A stretch of 37,945 nt of DNA from an uncultured Glaciecola sp. (GTDB lineage: Bacteria; Pseudomonadota; Gammaproteobacteria; Enterobacterales; Alteromonadaceae). Positions 17,552 to 27,448 of the stretch are shown here, piece after piece. The stretch's first letter is position 1. The number at the start of each line of letters is the position of its first letter. Under the pieces are notes generated by a model that made no database searches, was not told where the DNA came from, and saw nothing but the letters and a program-made list of their open reading frames with translations. The position numbers and the translations under genes are program-made. The stretch covers positions 1 through 37,945 of the forward strand of contig CAKZLI010000039.1 in NCBI GenBank assembly GCA_937125395.1. The letters are read 5' to 3'.

Positions 17552-20290
17552 CTATGCCTTTGGCGTAGCTTTAGGCTTCGCTTTTGTGGCTGTTTTTGTT
17601 TTAGCTTTGGGTTTTGCTTTGGCTTTAGTTTTAGGTGCTGGCTTCTTGCGCTTATCATCAGCCACCCACTTACCATTTTGATACCAAGCAGACCATCCCG
17701 ATGCTTTACCTTTTTCGGCTTCAGACATGACATATTGTTCTTTGGTTTTTCTGCTATAGCGCACAATAGTCGGTTGACCATCTGGATCGGCAATCGGTGC
17801 ATCCGCTAGATAATAAAACTTCGGCGAAATCCGATCACGATATTCTTTTAATTCAGCAACTAATGGTGCACGGGTTTCTCTTGATTTAGGGAAGTTATGT
17901 GCTGCCAAAAATATCCCCGCTGCACCATCACGTAACACAAAATGGGCATCAGACTGGGTGCAAGGTAACTCTGGCAAAAATACCGGATCTTCTTTCGGTG
18001 GCGCAGCTTCACCACTGCGTAGCAATTTGCGGGTATTCTTACATTCGTCATTAGTACAGCCAAAATACTTACCAAATCGACCGCTTTTCAGTTCCATATC
18101 GCTGCTACATTTGTCACATTCAATCAACGGACCTTCATAACCTTTGATCTTAAATGTACCGGTTTCAATTTCTGTACCAGGGCACGTTGGCGTATTACCG
18201 CATACATGCAGCTTACGTGTTTCATCAATTAGATAACTATCCATCGCAGTGTCACATACTGGACAACGATGCTTGGCACGCAATAATTCTGTTTCTAAAT
18301 CGTCTTCATCCGCAACTTTAACCGCTTCATCCCCAGGGGTAAGATTCATGGTCTGAGTGCAACGCTCTTTGGGTGGTAAATTATAACCTGTACAGCCCAA
18401 AAATACGCCCGTAGATGCAGTACGAATATTCATATCACGACCACAGCCTTCTTTCGGGCAGGTCACATTGACTGGCACAGCTGAATTGAGCGCCATACCG
18501 CCTTCTTCTGGGTCTTTTTCAGCTTGTACAAGCTGTGTGTAAAAATCACCATAAAAATCGTTTAGCACGTCTTTCCAGCGTTTTTCGCCATGTGCGATAT
18601 CATCAAGGCGTTGTTCCATCTTCGCCGTAAAATCAAATGACATTAATTCTGAGAAATTATCTGTAAGACGGTCACATACAATCTCACCCATTTTTTCTGC
18701 ATAAAAACGCTTCATATCAAGACGCACATAACCACGATCTTGGATGGTAGAAATAATCGAGGCGTACGTTGAAGGACGACCGATACCGCGTTTTTCTAAT
18801 TCTTTAACCAAGGAGGCTTCGTTAAAACGAGCAACCGGCTTTGTAAAATGTTGTTTAGGATCAAGCTGCTGTAGCGCTAAAACATCACCAGGCTTAAGAT
18901 CTGGTAGCAACAAATCATCATCATTTTTGCGTTTGACTTGCGGTTGAACACGCGTCCAACCGTCAAATTTTAAAACTCGACCTTTAGCGGTTAGCTCATA
19001 CTCACCAGCTTTGACGCGTAATGTCGTAGAATCATATTTAGCCGGTAACATCTGACATGCTAAGGTTTGTCGCCAAATCAATTCGTACAAGCGCTGTGCA
19101 TCCCGCTCCATATCACCTAATGCTGCGGAAGTTAGCTTGACATTAGATGGGCGTATCGCTTCGTGCGCTTCTTGAGCCCCTTCTTTTGCGCCATAACGGA
19201 TAGCGTTTTCAGGTAAATAATTAGCACCAAATTTATCTGTGATATATTCTCGAGCAGCATTGATCGCATCATTACTCAAATTAGTCGAATCGGTACGCAT
19301 ATATGTAATATGCCCTGCTTCATAAAGACGTTGAGCTAAGGTCATGGTTTTTTTAACACCAAAACCAAGACGCGTTGACGCTGCTTGTTGTAACGTAGAC
19401 GTGATAAATGGCGCACTTGGACGTGAAGATGACGGCTTAGATTCACGCGCTACAACTGAATATTGTACTTGCTGTAATGCCTTAACGGCTGTATCACTCT
19501 GCGCTTGGTTAACTGGTTTGAATGCCTTGTCATTATGCTTCGCCACTAACATGCGAAGATCAGTGGTGTCATTGTTGACCGATGTTTGCTGTAAATCGGC
19601 ATGAATATCCCAAAACTCTTCCGGTTGGAATGCTTTGATTTCACGTTCTCGTTCAACCACTAAACGAACCGCGACGGACTGAACTCGACCTGCAGATAAG
19701 CCACGAGCAACTTTCTTCCATAACAATGGTGAGACCATAAAACCAACAACACGATCCAAAAAACGTCGAGCTTGTTGAGCGTTGACTCTATTGATGTTTA
19801 GTTCACCAGGGTTAGCAAATGCATCTTGGATGGCCGACTCGGTAATTTCATTAAACACCACTCGTTGGTAGGTTTTTCCTTTTGTGCCAAGTAACTCTTG
19901 TAAATGCCAAGCAATCGCCTCACCCTCTCTATCCAAATCGGTTGCAAGATAGATGGTGTCAGCGTCTTTTGCTAATTTTTTGAGTTCGGCAACAACTTTT
20001 TCTTTGCCTATTAATATTTGGTAATGGGCATGCCAATCATTTTGTGGGTCAATGCCCATGCGATCGACTAGCTTTTCATATTCAAACTGACGTAAATAAT
20101 TTGATTTTTTCTTATCAGTCCAAGTCTTTAATTCTTTGGCTGGTTTTTTGGGCGCAACATTGCCAAGTGCCTTGGTCGGTAGATCTCGAACGTGACCGAC
20201 AGAGGATTTCACAACAAAATCTTTGCCTAAATATTTATTTATTGTTTTCGCTTTTGCTGGCGACTCGACAATAACTAATGATTTTGCCAT
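17552..20290 (-). CDS. topA: DNA topoisomerase I
   Basis: This type IA topoisomerase relaxes negative supercoils. The 912 aa contain the Toprim domain ([19 protein letters not shown]; acidic triad in TDLDREGE at 117-124), the active-site tyrosine Y330 in ITYMRTDST, and several C-terminal Cys4 zinc-ribbon domains (for example [34 protein letters not shown]). The last 40 residues form a Lys/Ala/Pro-rich basic tail that likely adds DNA binding. Length is a little above E. coli TopA (865). Confidence 0.98.
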   Translation of the reverse strand: MAKSLVIVESPAKAKTINKYLGKDFVVKSSVGHVRDLPTKALGNVAPKKPAKELKTWTDKKKSNYLRQFEYEKLVDRMGIDPQNDWHAHYQILIGKEKVVAELKKLAKDADTIYLATDLDREGEAIAWHLQELLGTKGKTYQRVVFNEITESAIQDAFANPGELNINRVNAQQARRFLDRVVGFMVSPLLWKKVARGLSAGRVQSVAVRLVVEREREIKAFQPEEFWDIHADLQQTSVNNDTTDLRMLVAKHNDKAFKPVNQAQSDTAVKALQQVQYSVVARESKPSSSRPSAPFITSTLQQAASTRLGFGVKKTMTLAQRLYEAGHITYMRTDSTNLSNDAINAAREYITDKFGANYLPENAIRYGAKEGAQEAHEAIRPSNVKLTSAALGDMERDAQRLYELIWRQTLACQMLPAKYDSTTLRVKAGEYELTAKGRVLKFDGWTRVQPQVKRKNDDDLLLPDLKPGDVLALQQLDPKQHFTKPVARFNEASLVKELEKRGIGRPSTYASIISTIQDRGYVRLDMKRFYAEKMGEIVCDRLTDNFSELMSFDFTAKMEQRLDDIAHGEKRWKDVLNDFYGDFYTQLVQAEKDPEEGGMALNSAVPVNVTCPKEGCGRDMNIRTASTGVFLGCTGYNLPPKERCTQTMNLTPGDEAVKVADEDDLETELLRAKHRCPVCDTAMDSYLIDETRKLHVCGNTPTCPGTEIETGTFKIKGYEGPLIECDKCSSDMELKSGRFGKYFGCTNDECKNTRKLLRSGEAAPPKEDPVFLPELPCTQSDAHFVLRDGAAGIFLAAHNFPKSRETRAPLVAELKEYRDRISPKFYYLADAPIADPDGQPTIVRYSRKTKEQYVMSEAEKGKASGWSAWYQNGKWVADDKRKKPAPKTKAKAKPKAKTKTATKAKPKATPKA

Positions 20291-20618
20291 ATATAAAGGT
20301 AATCCTTTGAAAATGTTTAAAAAATTGACACTTACAGATATGCCCTGATTACTAAAAGGACCAATATCACCTATTTAAGATATATCGATAAACTGCATAT
20401 AAAACAAGAAAATATTCATACTTACCCAAAACATAATATGTAAGTGTTTAATTTATATGGTTTTTTTGCTAAATAAGGTTTGCGCTACTCTGTAATCATA
20501 GTCCATAATATCTCGCAATGTAGTACAATAATATCGAACACCGCGGTTGTTATAAGCTCTGCACATTAATCTTAGCGACCCTGAATGTCAATTATCAAAA
20601 CAGTTTATAAGGTAAGTT
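20291..20618. other. Divergent promoter region of topA and astB
   Basis: These 328 AT-rich bases hold no gene. The only repeat noted is ACTTAC (20420-20425) with GTAAGT (20440-20445). I see no convincing ArgR box or clear promoter pair; supercoiling-sensitive topA promoters would lie on the minus strand here. Confidence 0.4.
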
Positions 20619-21959
20619 ATGCAACATGTTGAAATGAATTTCGATGGCTTAGTCGGTCCAACACACAATTATGCAGGCTTGTCCTATGGTAATGTGGCTT
20701 CGCTGAATAATGCAAAAGGCGTCAGTCAGCCAAAACAAGCTGCGCTACAAGGCTTAGTCAAAATGAAAACCTTAGCCGATTTGGGAATGCATCAAGGTGT
20801 ATTAGCCCCTCAGGCTCGCCCAGATCTATCTGTTCTTCGCCGTCTTGGTTTTACTGGTAACGATGCACAAGTGTTAAATAAAGCAGCTAAGTCAGACCCG
20901 GTCATTTTATCTGCTTGTTATTCTGCCTCATCAATGTGGACAGCCAATGCCGCCACAGTCTCACCGAGTGCCGACACGAGCGATGGTAAAGTGCATTTTA
21001 CACCTGCTAATTTAACTAATAAATTTCATCGCTCAATTGAACCCACTGTCACGGGAAATATATTACAAGCGACGTTTGCCGACCCAAGTGTGTTTATGCA
21101 TCATCAGCATTTACCCGAGAATGATCATTTTGGTGATGAAGGCGCAGCGAACCATACTCGTTTTTGTTCAGGTTATGAACAATCAGGTGTTGAGTTTTTT
21201 GTTTACGGGCGCACAGCGTTTGATGCATCCAAGCCGATGCCAAAAAAATTCCCTGCACGACAAACACTTGAAGCATCACAAGCGGTTGCTAGATTACATG
21301 GTCTAAACGCAGATAAAACGGTTTTTGCATTACAAAATCCTGACGTCATCGACCAAGGTGTTTTTCATAATGATGTCATCAGTGTGGGCAACCAAAATGT
21401 ATTGTTTTATCACGAGCAAGCGTTTGCCGAGACACAAACTGTTTTAGATGAGATCCAGCGTAAGATGGGTGATACTCCAATGCACTTTATTCATGTGCCT
21501 AGCGAACAAGTTTCCATCAATGATGCCGTACGTAGTTATTTATTTAATACCCAAATAATTACCTTACCCAATGGTGAAATGACGATCATTGCGCCGATGG
21601 AATGTCATGAAAATGTTGCTGTACGTCAATATTTAGCACATTTAATTACGCTCAATACGCCCATCAAACAAGTACAGTATATTGATGTCAAACAGAGCAT
21701 GCAAAATGGCGGTGGTCCTGCTTGTTTGCGCCTTCGAGTGGCACTTAACGCCACGGAACTGAATGCGATCAATCCGGCAACTCGACTCACCAATGCCAAG
21801 TTTGAGCAGCTCAATCAATGGGTCAATAGCCATTATCGCGATGAACTAGCAATCGCTGATTTAGCTGACCCAAGTTTGCTGTTGGAATCACAAACGGCAT
21901 TAGATGAATTGACGCAAATATTAAACTTGGGCAGTGTTTATCCTTTCCAATTGGGCTAA
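20619..21959 (+). CDS. astB: N-succinylarginine dihydrolase
   Basis: This is the second enzyme of the arginine succinyltransferase (AST) pathway. It turns N2-succinylarginine into succinylornithine, CO2 and two ammonia. The 446-aa protein starts [20 protein letters not shown] after a short lead-in and has the catalytic histidine region DQGVFHNDV and the nucleophilic cysteine in [11 protein letters not shown]. It stands apart from astA, astC, astD and astE, none of which is in the window. The next gene, 43 bp downstream, is a carboxylate or amino-acid symporter, so the pair may serve amino-acid catabolism. Confidence 0.96.
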   Translation: MQHVEMNFDGLVGPTHNYAGLSYGNVASLNNAKGVSQPKQAALQGLVKMKTLADLGMHQGVLAPQARPDLSVLRRLGFTGNDAQVLNKAAKSDPVILSACYSASSMWTANAATVSPSADTSDGKVHFTPANLTNKFHRSIEPTVTGNILQATFADPSVFMHHQHLPENDHFGDEGAANHTRFCSGYEQSGVEFFVYGRTAFDASKPMPKKFPARQTLEASQAVARLHGLNADKTVFALQNPDVIDQGVFHNDVISVGNQNVLFYHEQAFAETQTVLDEIQRKMGDTPMHFIHVPSEQVSINDAVRSYLFNTQIITLPNGEMTIIAPMECHENVAVRQYLAHLITLNTPIKQVQYIDVKQSMQNGGGPACLRLRVALNATELNAINPATRLTNAKFEQLNQWVNSHYRDELAIADLADPSLLLESQTALDELTQILNLGSVYPFQLG

Positions 21960-22002
21960 TTATTTGTAAAGTGTTGAGTATAACAATAACAAAGGTGTCC
22001 TA

Positions 22003-23334
22003 ATGACCGAACAATTGTCAGATTCAACACAAAAATATTCACTCACTGCAAAAATCTTTATCGGCATGATTGCCGGTGTCATCGTCGGCTTTTTGTTTAA
22101 GCTATTAATGGGTGAGGCTGGCGATATTCAATTTGCTTTATTTGGCATCGATGTCTCAATTAAAGGTTTGTTTATTGATGGCATTTTTTCTGGCTTGGGT
22201 CAGATATTTATCGCAAGTTTAAAAATGCTCGTTGTCCCGTTAGTGTTTGTTTCATTGGTGTGCGGCACGAGTAGCTTGTCAGACCCCAGTAAATTAGGAC
22301 GCTTAGGCGGTAAATCCGTCGGGTTGTATATCATGACGACTGCGATTGCCGTTGCAACAGCCATTGCGATGGCATTATTGATTGCGCCAGGTGAAGGTCT
22401 AAATCTAACCACTGACACACAGTTTGTTGCTAAAGAAGCGCCTAACTTAGTGCAAGTGTTCGTGGATATGTTCCCTTCCAACCCAATCGCGTCGATGGCA
22501 CAAGGCAATATGTTGCAAATCATTGTGTTTGCCGTGTTATTCGGTGTGGCTGTATCCTTAGCAGGCGATGCTGGGAAACGAGTCTCAGCAGCATTCAATG
22601 ACATCAATACCGTCATCATGAATATCGTAACAATTGTTATGAATCTAGCACCTTATGGTGTATTTGTATTGATGGCAAAGTTGTTCGCTACCATAGGCTT
22701 AGATACCATCTTAGGCTTAGCTAAGTACTTCTTTTTAGTGTTTGGTGTGCTGGTTATGCATGCATTGATCACCTACCCCATTATTCTAAAATCATTAAGT
22801 GGCCTCAATCCGATAATATTGTTACGTAAAATGCGCAATACAGCATTATTTGCATTCAGTACATCTAGCTCCAATGCAACGTTACCTATCACCATGGATA
22901 CCGCTAAAAATCGTCTTGGTGTGAAACCGACAGTCTCAAGCTTTACGATCCCATTAGGTGCAACCATCAATATGGACGGTACCGCTATTATGCAAGGCGT
23001 AGCAACCGTCTTTATCGCGCAGGTCTATGGTGTTGATTTGTCGGTGACTGACTTTTTAATGGTTATTCTTACAGCGACCTTGGCGTCAATTGGCACCGCA
23101 GGTGTTCCGGGTGTGGGGTTAATAATGCTAGCAATGGTGCTACAGCAAGTTAATCTTCCGGTAGAAGGGATTGCCTTGATTATTGGCGTGGACAGATTAC
23201 TCGATATGACACGAACAGCCGTGAATGTTACGGGTGATTGCATGGTCGCGTGTATTGTGGCTAAAAGTGAAGGTGAACTGGATATGGATACCTACCATGA
23301 TATGGAAGCAGGTGTCCGTAGGGATGTTGATTAA
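22003..23334 (+). CDS. DAACS-family cation:dicarboxylate/amino-acid symporter
   Basis: This 443-aa inner-membrane protein has about eight membrane spans and two re-entrant hairpins. The serine-rich hairpin FSTSSSNATLP, the cation/substrate motif GATINMDGTA and the second hairpin GTAGVPGVGLIM are the hallmarks of the GltP/GltPh/SstT group. Substrates in the family are glutamate, aspartate, serine/threonine or C4-dicarboxylates. The late motif NVTGDCMVA with Asp resembles acidic amino-acid or dicarboxylate carriers, but the substrate is not certain. An AAAGGTG precedes the ATG. Confidence 0.92.
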   Translation: MTEQLSDSTQKYSLTAKIFIGMIAGVIVGFLFKLLMGEAGDIQFALFGIDVSIKGLFIDGIFSGLGQIFIASLKMLVVPLVFVSLVCGTSSLSDPSKLGRLGGKSVGLYIMTTAIAVATAIAMALLIAPGEGLNLTTDTQFVAKEAPNLVQVFVDMFPSNPIASMAQGNMLQIIVFAVLFGVAVSLAGDAGKRVSAAFNDINTVIMNIVTIVMNLAPYGVFVLMAKLFATIGLDTILGLAKYFFLVFGVLVMHALITYPIILKSLSGLNPIILLRKMRNTALFAFSTSSSNATLPITMDTAKNRLGVKPTVSSFTIPLGATINMDGTAIMQGVATVFIAQVYGVDLSVTDFLMVILTATLASIGTAGVPGVGLIMLAMVLQQVNLPVEGIALIIGVDRLLDMTRTAVNVTGDCMVACIVAKSEGELDMDTYHDMEAGVRRDVD

Positions 23335-23355
23335 CCCCTATTTAATGTTTTTTAA

Positions 23356-23391
23356 CGGTTAGCTGATAAGCCTGGTCGATTCAGCTAACCG
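23356..23391. repeat. 11-bp hairpin between convergent symporter and secreted-protein genes
   Basis: CGGTTAGCTGA (23356-23366) pairs perfectly with TCAGCTAACCG (23381-23391) around a 14-nt loop. It lies between two converging stop codons, where a terminator is expected, but no T-run follows on either strand. Confidence 0.6.
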
Positions 23392-23419
23392 GTTAAGTTA
23401 AATAAATACGTTTAGATAA

Positions 23420-23806
23420 TTAAGGACACTGCGTGGCGGCATTCAATAGCGCAGTAGATTTTAAGTATTCTTGCCCCTGCCCTCGAATAACCGGCGCGTC
23501 CAAACTCTCTGATGCTTTGTGTACTTCTTCTAACACTATGGATGTTTGAGCAAGATTGGCTTTCAAATAGTTAATTGCATTTTCAAGTGTGTACGTTAAT
23601 TCATGTACTTTAACCATATCCAAAGCGGACAATTTATCAGTATTGAGTAATGCAGATAGCTGTGCATTGTACTGTTTGATGTTACATAAAGCGGTTGAGA
23701 TATCATTTGCTGGTAAGGCCGGAAAATGAGCATACTGCTCATCTGCATTTGCGTTAGGAATAATGGCAGCGCTGATTAAAGCTAGGGTCAATAATACGTT
23801 CTTCAT
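23420..23806 (-). CDS. Small secreted protein resembling DUF6746
   Basis: This 128-aa protein has a clear signal peptide (MKNVLLTLALISAAIIPNANA, cleavage after about residue 21). The mature part is mostly helical with the segment KVHELTYTLENAIN and EEVHKASESLD, which recalls the DUF6746 family from memory. Two cysteines (C41 and the second-last residue) could form a disulphide in the periplasm. No function is established. It is the only gene directly downstream of a Fur box, so iron limitation should raise its expression. Confidence 0.75.
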   Translation of the reverse strand: MKNVLLTLALISAAIIPNANADEQYAHFPALPANDISTALCNIKQYNAQLSALLNTDKLSALDMVKVHELTYTLENAINYLKANLAQTSIVLEEVHKASESLDAPVIRGQGQEYLKSTALLNAATQCP

Positions 23807-23882
23807 TGTGTGTCTCTCTTAACATTTGTTTTTACGTTTCTTTTTGATTCAGTGAATAACCATCTAATCAAAAACAATCTAA

Positions 23883-23910
23883 ATGATAATGATAATGATT
23901 ATCATTGCAA
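23883..23910 (-). promoter_or_regulatory. Fur box over the promoter of the small secreted protein
   Basis: AATGATAATGATTATCATT (23888-23906) is a perfect 9-1-9 palindrome very close to the Fur consensus. On the minus strand a -35 TTGCAA (23905-23910) and a -10 TATCAT (23883-23888), 16 bp apart, bracket it, so Fur binding would block the polymerase. The start codon is about 75 bp downstream. Confidence 0.85.
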
Positions 23911-23926
23911 GTGATTATTCAATAAC

Positions 23927-25198
23927 TCAATGTAAAAACTCTGCAGCCACTACTTTCGCGGCTTTTCTAGCAGGATAAACCGTTGCTAACACACTTAACA
24001 ACAGCGCAATGCCCACCGTTACAAGCACATCAAACACATGTAATTGTGTCGGCAAAAAATCAATAAAATAAATATCGCCCGATAATACTTGTGTGCCCAC
24101 AGTGGTTTCAAATAAACGAATAATATCAGACAAATATAGACTCAATAACATACCTATCACTGTTCCACTGAGAATACCTAAAAACGCATTGTACAGACCT
24201 TGCAAAACAAACACCGTCGCAACAAAATCGGCATTTGCTCCCATCGTCTTTAAAATTGCAATGTGGGATTGTTTATTTTTCACCGACATCGTCAGCGATG
24301 ACAAGATATTAAATGAGGCGACAGCAATGACCAGTAATAACACGATATACACAATAATTTTGACTAACTGTATATCTTGATACAAGTGGCCATGCGTGCG
24401 CGTCCAATCAGAAATATACACCGCTTCAGGATAATCATAACCAATACTATAGGTAAGCTGTGCAGCTGCAAATACATCGTGGTAGTACAGTTGAATACCT
24501 TGTGCATATTGCGTGATCCCCGCGGCGTTATTTAATGCAGCAAGAGACGTTAATGCCAATAATTTATCCGCCTCCCCGCCGACATTTATAGCGCCAGCAA
24601 TATATGCGGTAAATACCGTTGGTGCGGCAAATTGATTGACGTTGATACTGGATGAACCCACTGTATTGGCAGGCAAAAGCAGCTGTATCGTTTGACCGGG
24701 CGTTAATGCATACTCTTCGATGATCCCTTTGCCTAAATAAATAGGCACAGCGTTATCTGAGTCGAATTGATTCAGGTTAGTATTAAATGAGGTAAATGGT
24801 GTCACATACTGCCACAAAGGGTGCTCTGTCTGGGTTAAATCTAATCCCGTTAGACTCACGCCATGCAGCGCCGTATTTATTTGCAGCAACGCGGTTTGGT
24901 TCGTGTATGCAAACACCGCTTTCACTTGTGGTTGCTGCGCGATAACCGCTAACCCATCTTGGGTCGTCTTTAGCCCTTGCGTGTCTACCGCAAACAACTC
25001 CCCATGCGGAATGGCTGAAAGTATCCGTTGCTGCAATTCACGTTCAAAACCGTTCATAACAGACAATAACAAAATCAATACAGCGCAACCTAAACTTATC
25101 CCAGCGATCGACGCCGCTGAAATAAACGACACAAAACGTTGATCTTGTTTATTTTTACGAAAACGAAGCGCTAATGTCCAAGCAAGTGATATCCCCAT
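23927..25198 (-). CDS. lolE: Lipoprotein-releasing ABC permease, LolE type
   Basis: The Lol complex extracts outer-membrane lipoproteins from the inner membrane and passes them to LolA. The 423-aa protein has one N-terminal span (about 25-50), a large periplasmic domain and three C-terminal spans. The stretch LSAIPHGEL after span 1 and SGDIYFIDFLPTQLH near the end match LolE rather than LolC. It overlaps lolD by one base (TAATG). No second permease flanks the pair, although the usual order is lolC-lolD-lolE. Confidence 0.9.
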   Translation of the reverse strand: MGISLAWTLALRFRKNKQDQRFVSFISAASIAGISLGCAVLILLLSVMNGFERELQQRILSAIPHGELFAVDTQGLKTTQDGLAVIAQQPQVKAVFAYTNQTALLQINTALHGVSLTGLDLTQTEHPLWQYVTPFTSFNTNLNQFDSDNAVPIYLGKGIIEEYALTPGQTIQLLLPANTVGSSSINVNQFAAPTVFTAYIAGAINVGGEADKLLALTSLAALNNAAGITQYAQGIQLYYHDVFAAAQLTYSIGYDYPEAVYISDWTRTHGHLYQDIQLVKIIVYIVLLLVIAVASFNILSSLTMSVKNKQSHIAILKTMGANADFVATVFVLQGLYNAFLGILSGTVIGMLLSLYLSDIIRLFETTVGTQVLSGDIYFIDFLPTQLHVFDVLVTVGIALLLSVLATVYPARKAAKVVAAEFLH

Positions 25199-25875
25199 TA
25201 TAATCCTGCACTCAAGTGCCCTTGCACTAAGCGATATTGAGTGTCTAGTTTTGCAGCAAGGCGTAAGTCATGAGTCACAATTACAGCTGCAAAGCCATGT
25301 CTGGATTTAAGTTTGGCAATGAGACTATATATCTCTTCACCTGTTGCATCATCGAGGTTTCCGGTTGGCTCATCAGCCAGTAATATTTTGGGAGTGTTTA
25401 CCAATGCACGAGCAATCGCGACACGCTGACGTTCACCACCGGATAACTGCGCCGGAAAATGTGCTAAACGGTGACTTAAACCAACCTCGTCCAGTATTGT
25501 TCGTGCTTTTTCACGCGCGACTTTATCACTCATACCACCAATTAAAAGAGGCATCGCGACGTTTTCTAATGCACTAAATTCGGGTAACAAGTGATGAAAC
25601 TGATAAATAAACCCAATATCTTGATTGCGAAGAGACGCCATCTGCGCATCGGTATTATCAGCAATGCTGTGACCGTCGATGTTGATGTTACCAGAAGTCG
25701 GGGTATCCAGACTGCCCAAAATATGCAGCAACGTACTTTTACCTGAGCCAGAAGACCCAACGATAGCGACATGCTCGCCTGCCTTTACCGATAAACTCAC
25801 ATCATTTAAGACGCACACTTCTTGTTCACCATCTTGGAATGTTTTGTTGATATGTTGTGCTGTCAATAAACTCAT
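25198..25875 (-). CDS. lolD: Lipoprotein-releasing ABC ATPase LolD
   Basis: This is the cytoplasmic ATPase of the Lol lipoprotein-sorting complex. The 225 aa have Walker A GSSGSGKST, the Q-loop region FIYQFHHLLPEFSALENVAMP, the ABC signature LSGGERQRVAIARA, Walker B ILLADEPTG and the switch histidine in VTHD. The LLPEFSALENV segment is typical of LolD within the MacB-like family. It is the first gene of the pair and lies divergent to the sugar operon. Confidence 0.94.
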   Translation of the reverse strand: MSLLTAQHINKTFQDGEQEVCVLNDVSLSVKAGEHVAIVGSSGSGKSTLLHILGSLDTPTSGNINIDGHSIADNTDAQMASLRNQDIGFIYQFHHLLPEFSALENVAMPLLIGGMSDKVAREKARTILDEVGLSHRLAHFPAQLSGGERQRVAIARALVNTPKILLADEPTGNLDDATGEEIYSLIAKLKSRHGFAAVIVTHDLRLAAKLDTQYRLVQGHLSAGL

Positions 25876-26021
25876 GGTTAATGCCGTCTAAACTTAGTAA
25901 TAGTGATAAAAAATAATCACTTATTGTCAAATGCCTAGCCAGTAAATACAAGCTATTTATGGCATAACATTCATGTACGCAAACAATGACAGCATAACGA
26001 TACATAAAAACAAATATTAGT

Positions 26022-26050
26022 TTGCAGTCTTAATCGATTAAGTTTATGCT
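26022..26050 (+). promoter_or_regulatory. Promoter with LacI-family-like operator for the sugar operon
   Basis: A -35 TTGCAG (26022-26027) and a -10 TATGCT (26045-26050) are 17 bp apart. The spacer contains CTTAATCGATTAAG (26029-26042), a perfect 14-bp palindrome with the central CG typical of LacI/GalR-family operators. A bound repressor would block this promoter. The regulator gene is not in the window. Confidence 0.6.
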
Positions 26051-26095
26051 CTGTGGTATAGTATTAACGTATTTTTAACATAACTAGGACATTGC

Positions 26096-27448
26096 ATGAA
26101 CACTGGAATAAAACCACGTTTATCTTTTTGGCAAGTCTGGAACATGTGTTTCGGCTTTTTTGGGATCCAATACGGCTTTGGTTTACAGCAAGCTAACTTG
26201 AGCCCCATTTTTACGTATCATGGTGCATCATACGATGAACTCCCTTTGTTATGGTTGGCTGGCCCGGTTACGGGATTGCTGATTCAACCATTAATTGGTG
26301 CGATTAGTGACCGAACCTGGACGAGCTTTGGCCGTCGTAAACCGTTCTTTCTATGGGGTGCACTGATCGGAAGTGTCGCGGTGATGTTTATGCCCTATGT
26401 ACCTGAGTTATGGATGGTTGTGGGGTTATTCTGGATCCTTGATGCAGCGATGAACACAGCGATGGAACCGTACCGTGCAATGGTGGGTGATATGGTCAAT
26501 CGTGAACAACGTCCATTCGCGTTTGCTTTACAAACCTTTATGATTTCTGGTGGCCAAATCTTGGCGAGTCTTATGCCTGTCATCATGCTGTTTTTTGGTG
26601 TATCGGCAGTAACAGATGGCACCACTATTCCTGATATTGTGAAATATTCTTTTGTCTGTGGTGTGATTGTGATCATGATAACGGCGATATGGTCGTTTAT
26701 GAATACGCAAGAATACCCACCAGAGGATATTCCAGCTTTTAAAGCTGCTAACAAAGGCAAAGTCTTATCCAGTGTATTACCTGATCTATGGTCTGCTTTA
26801 AAAGACATGCCTTTATCATTACGTCAATTGTGGTGGGTCAAGTTAGTGACTTGGTTCGGTCTACCGCTAATGTGGCAGTATTTGTCTCTATCAATAGCCT
26901 ATCACGTGTACGATGCCCCTACTCCTGATGCGTCTGGTTTTGCCGAAGGTACCGCGCAAGGCGGTACTGCTTTTGCAGTTATGCACATTACCACCTTAGT
27001 AGTGTCGTTCTTTATAGCCAAAACTATCCATAAATTTGGTGATAATAAAGTGTATGCGGTTTGTCTTGCGATTGGTGGTTTAGGCTTCTTATCGATGCAA
27101 CTGACAACCGATTTATATATGACACTTGCCTGTATGGCATTAGTTGGTGTGGGTTGGGCTGGTGTGATTACTGTACCGTTTATCATGTGTGCCAATGTGG
27201 CTCCAGCAATGCGCATTGGGATTTACATGGGCTTGATCAATGCGATGATTTGTTTACCGCAGATCATGGAAATGCTCAGTATTGGTTTGATTTATGATTC
27301 AGTACTCAGCGGTGATCCCCGTAATGCCCTTGCCTTATGCGGATTATTATTCTTAGTCGGTGCAGCATTAGCCTTACGTATTGACACATCAAAAGACACA
27401 TTAACCAGTCAACAAAACGAAGAAAAGCAACAGGAACAACAAGCATGA
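26096..27448 (+). CDS. SLC45/GPH-like MFS sugar permease (maltose-type)
   Basis: This 450-aa protein has about 12 spans and belongs to the major facilitator superfamily. The motif SDRTWTSFGRRKPFF between spans 2 and 3 is that of the sucrose/maltose proton symporters (SLC45-like). The N-terminal WQVWNMCFGFFGIQYGFGLQQ helix is also characteristic. It overlaps the downstream alpha-glucosidase by 4 nt, so the pair takes up an alpha-glucoside and splits it in the cytoplasm. The exact sugar is inferred; see the glucosidase. Confidence 0.9.
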   Translation: MNTGIKPRLSFWQVWNMCFGFFGIQYGFGLQQANLSPIFTYHGASYDELPLLWLAGPVTGLLIQPLIGAISDRTWTSFGRRKPFFLWGALIGSVAVMFMPYVPELWMVVGLFWILDAAMNTAMEPYRAMVGDMVNREQRPFAFALQTFMISGGQILASLMPVIMLFFGVSAVTDGTTIPDIVKYSFVCGVIVIMITAIWSFMNTQEYPPEDIPAFKAANKGKVLSSVLPDLWSALKDMPLSLRQLWWVKLVTWFGLPLMWQYLSLSIAYHVYDAPTPDASGFAEGTAQGGTAFAVMHITTLVVSFFIAKTIHKFGDNKVYAVCLAIGGLGFLSMQLTTDLYMTLACMALVGVGWAGVITVPFIMCANVAPAMRIGIYMGLINAMICLPQIMEMLSIGLIYDSVLSGDPRNALALCGLLFLVGAALALRIDTSKDTLTSQQNEEKQQEQQA

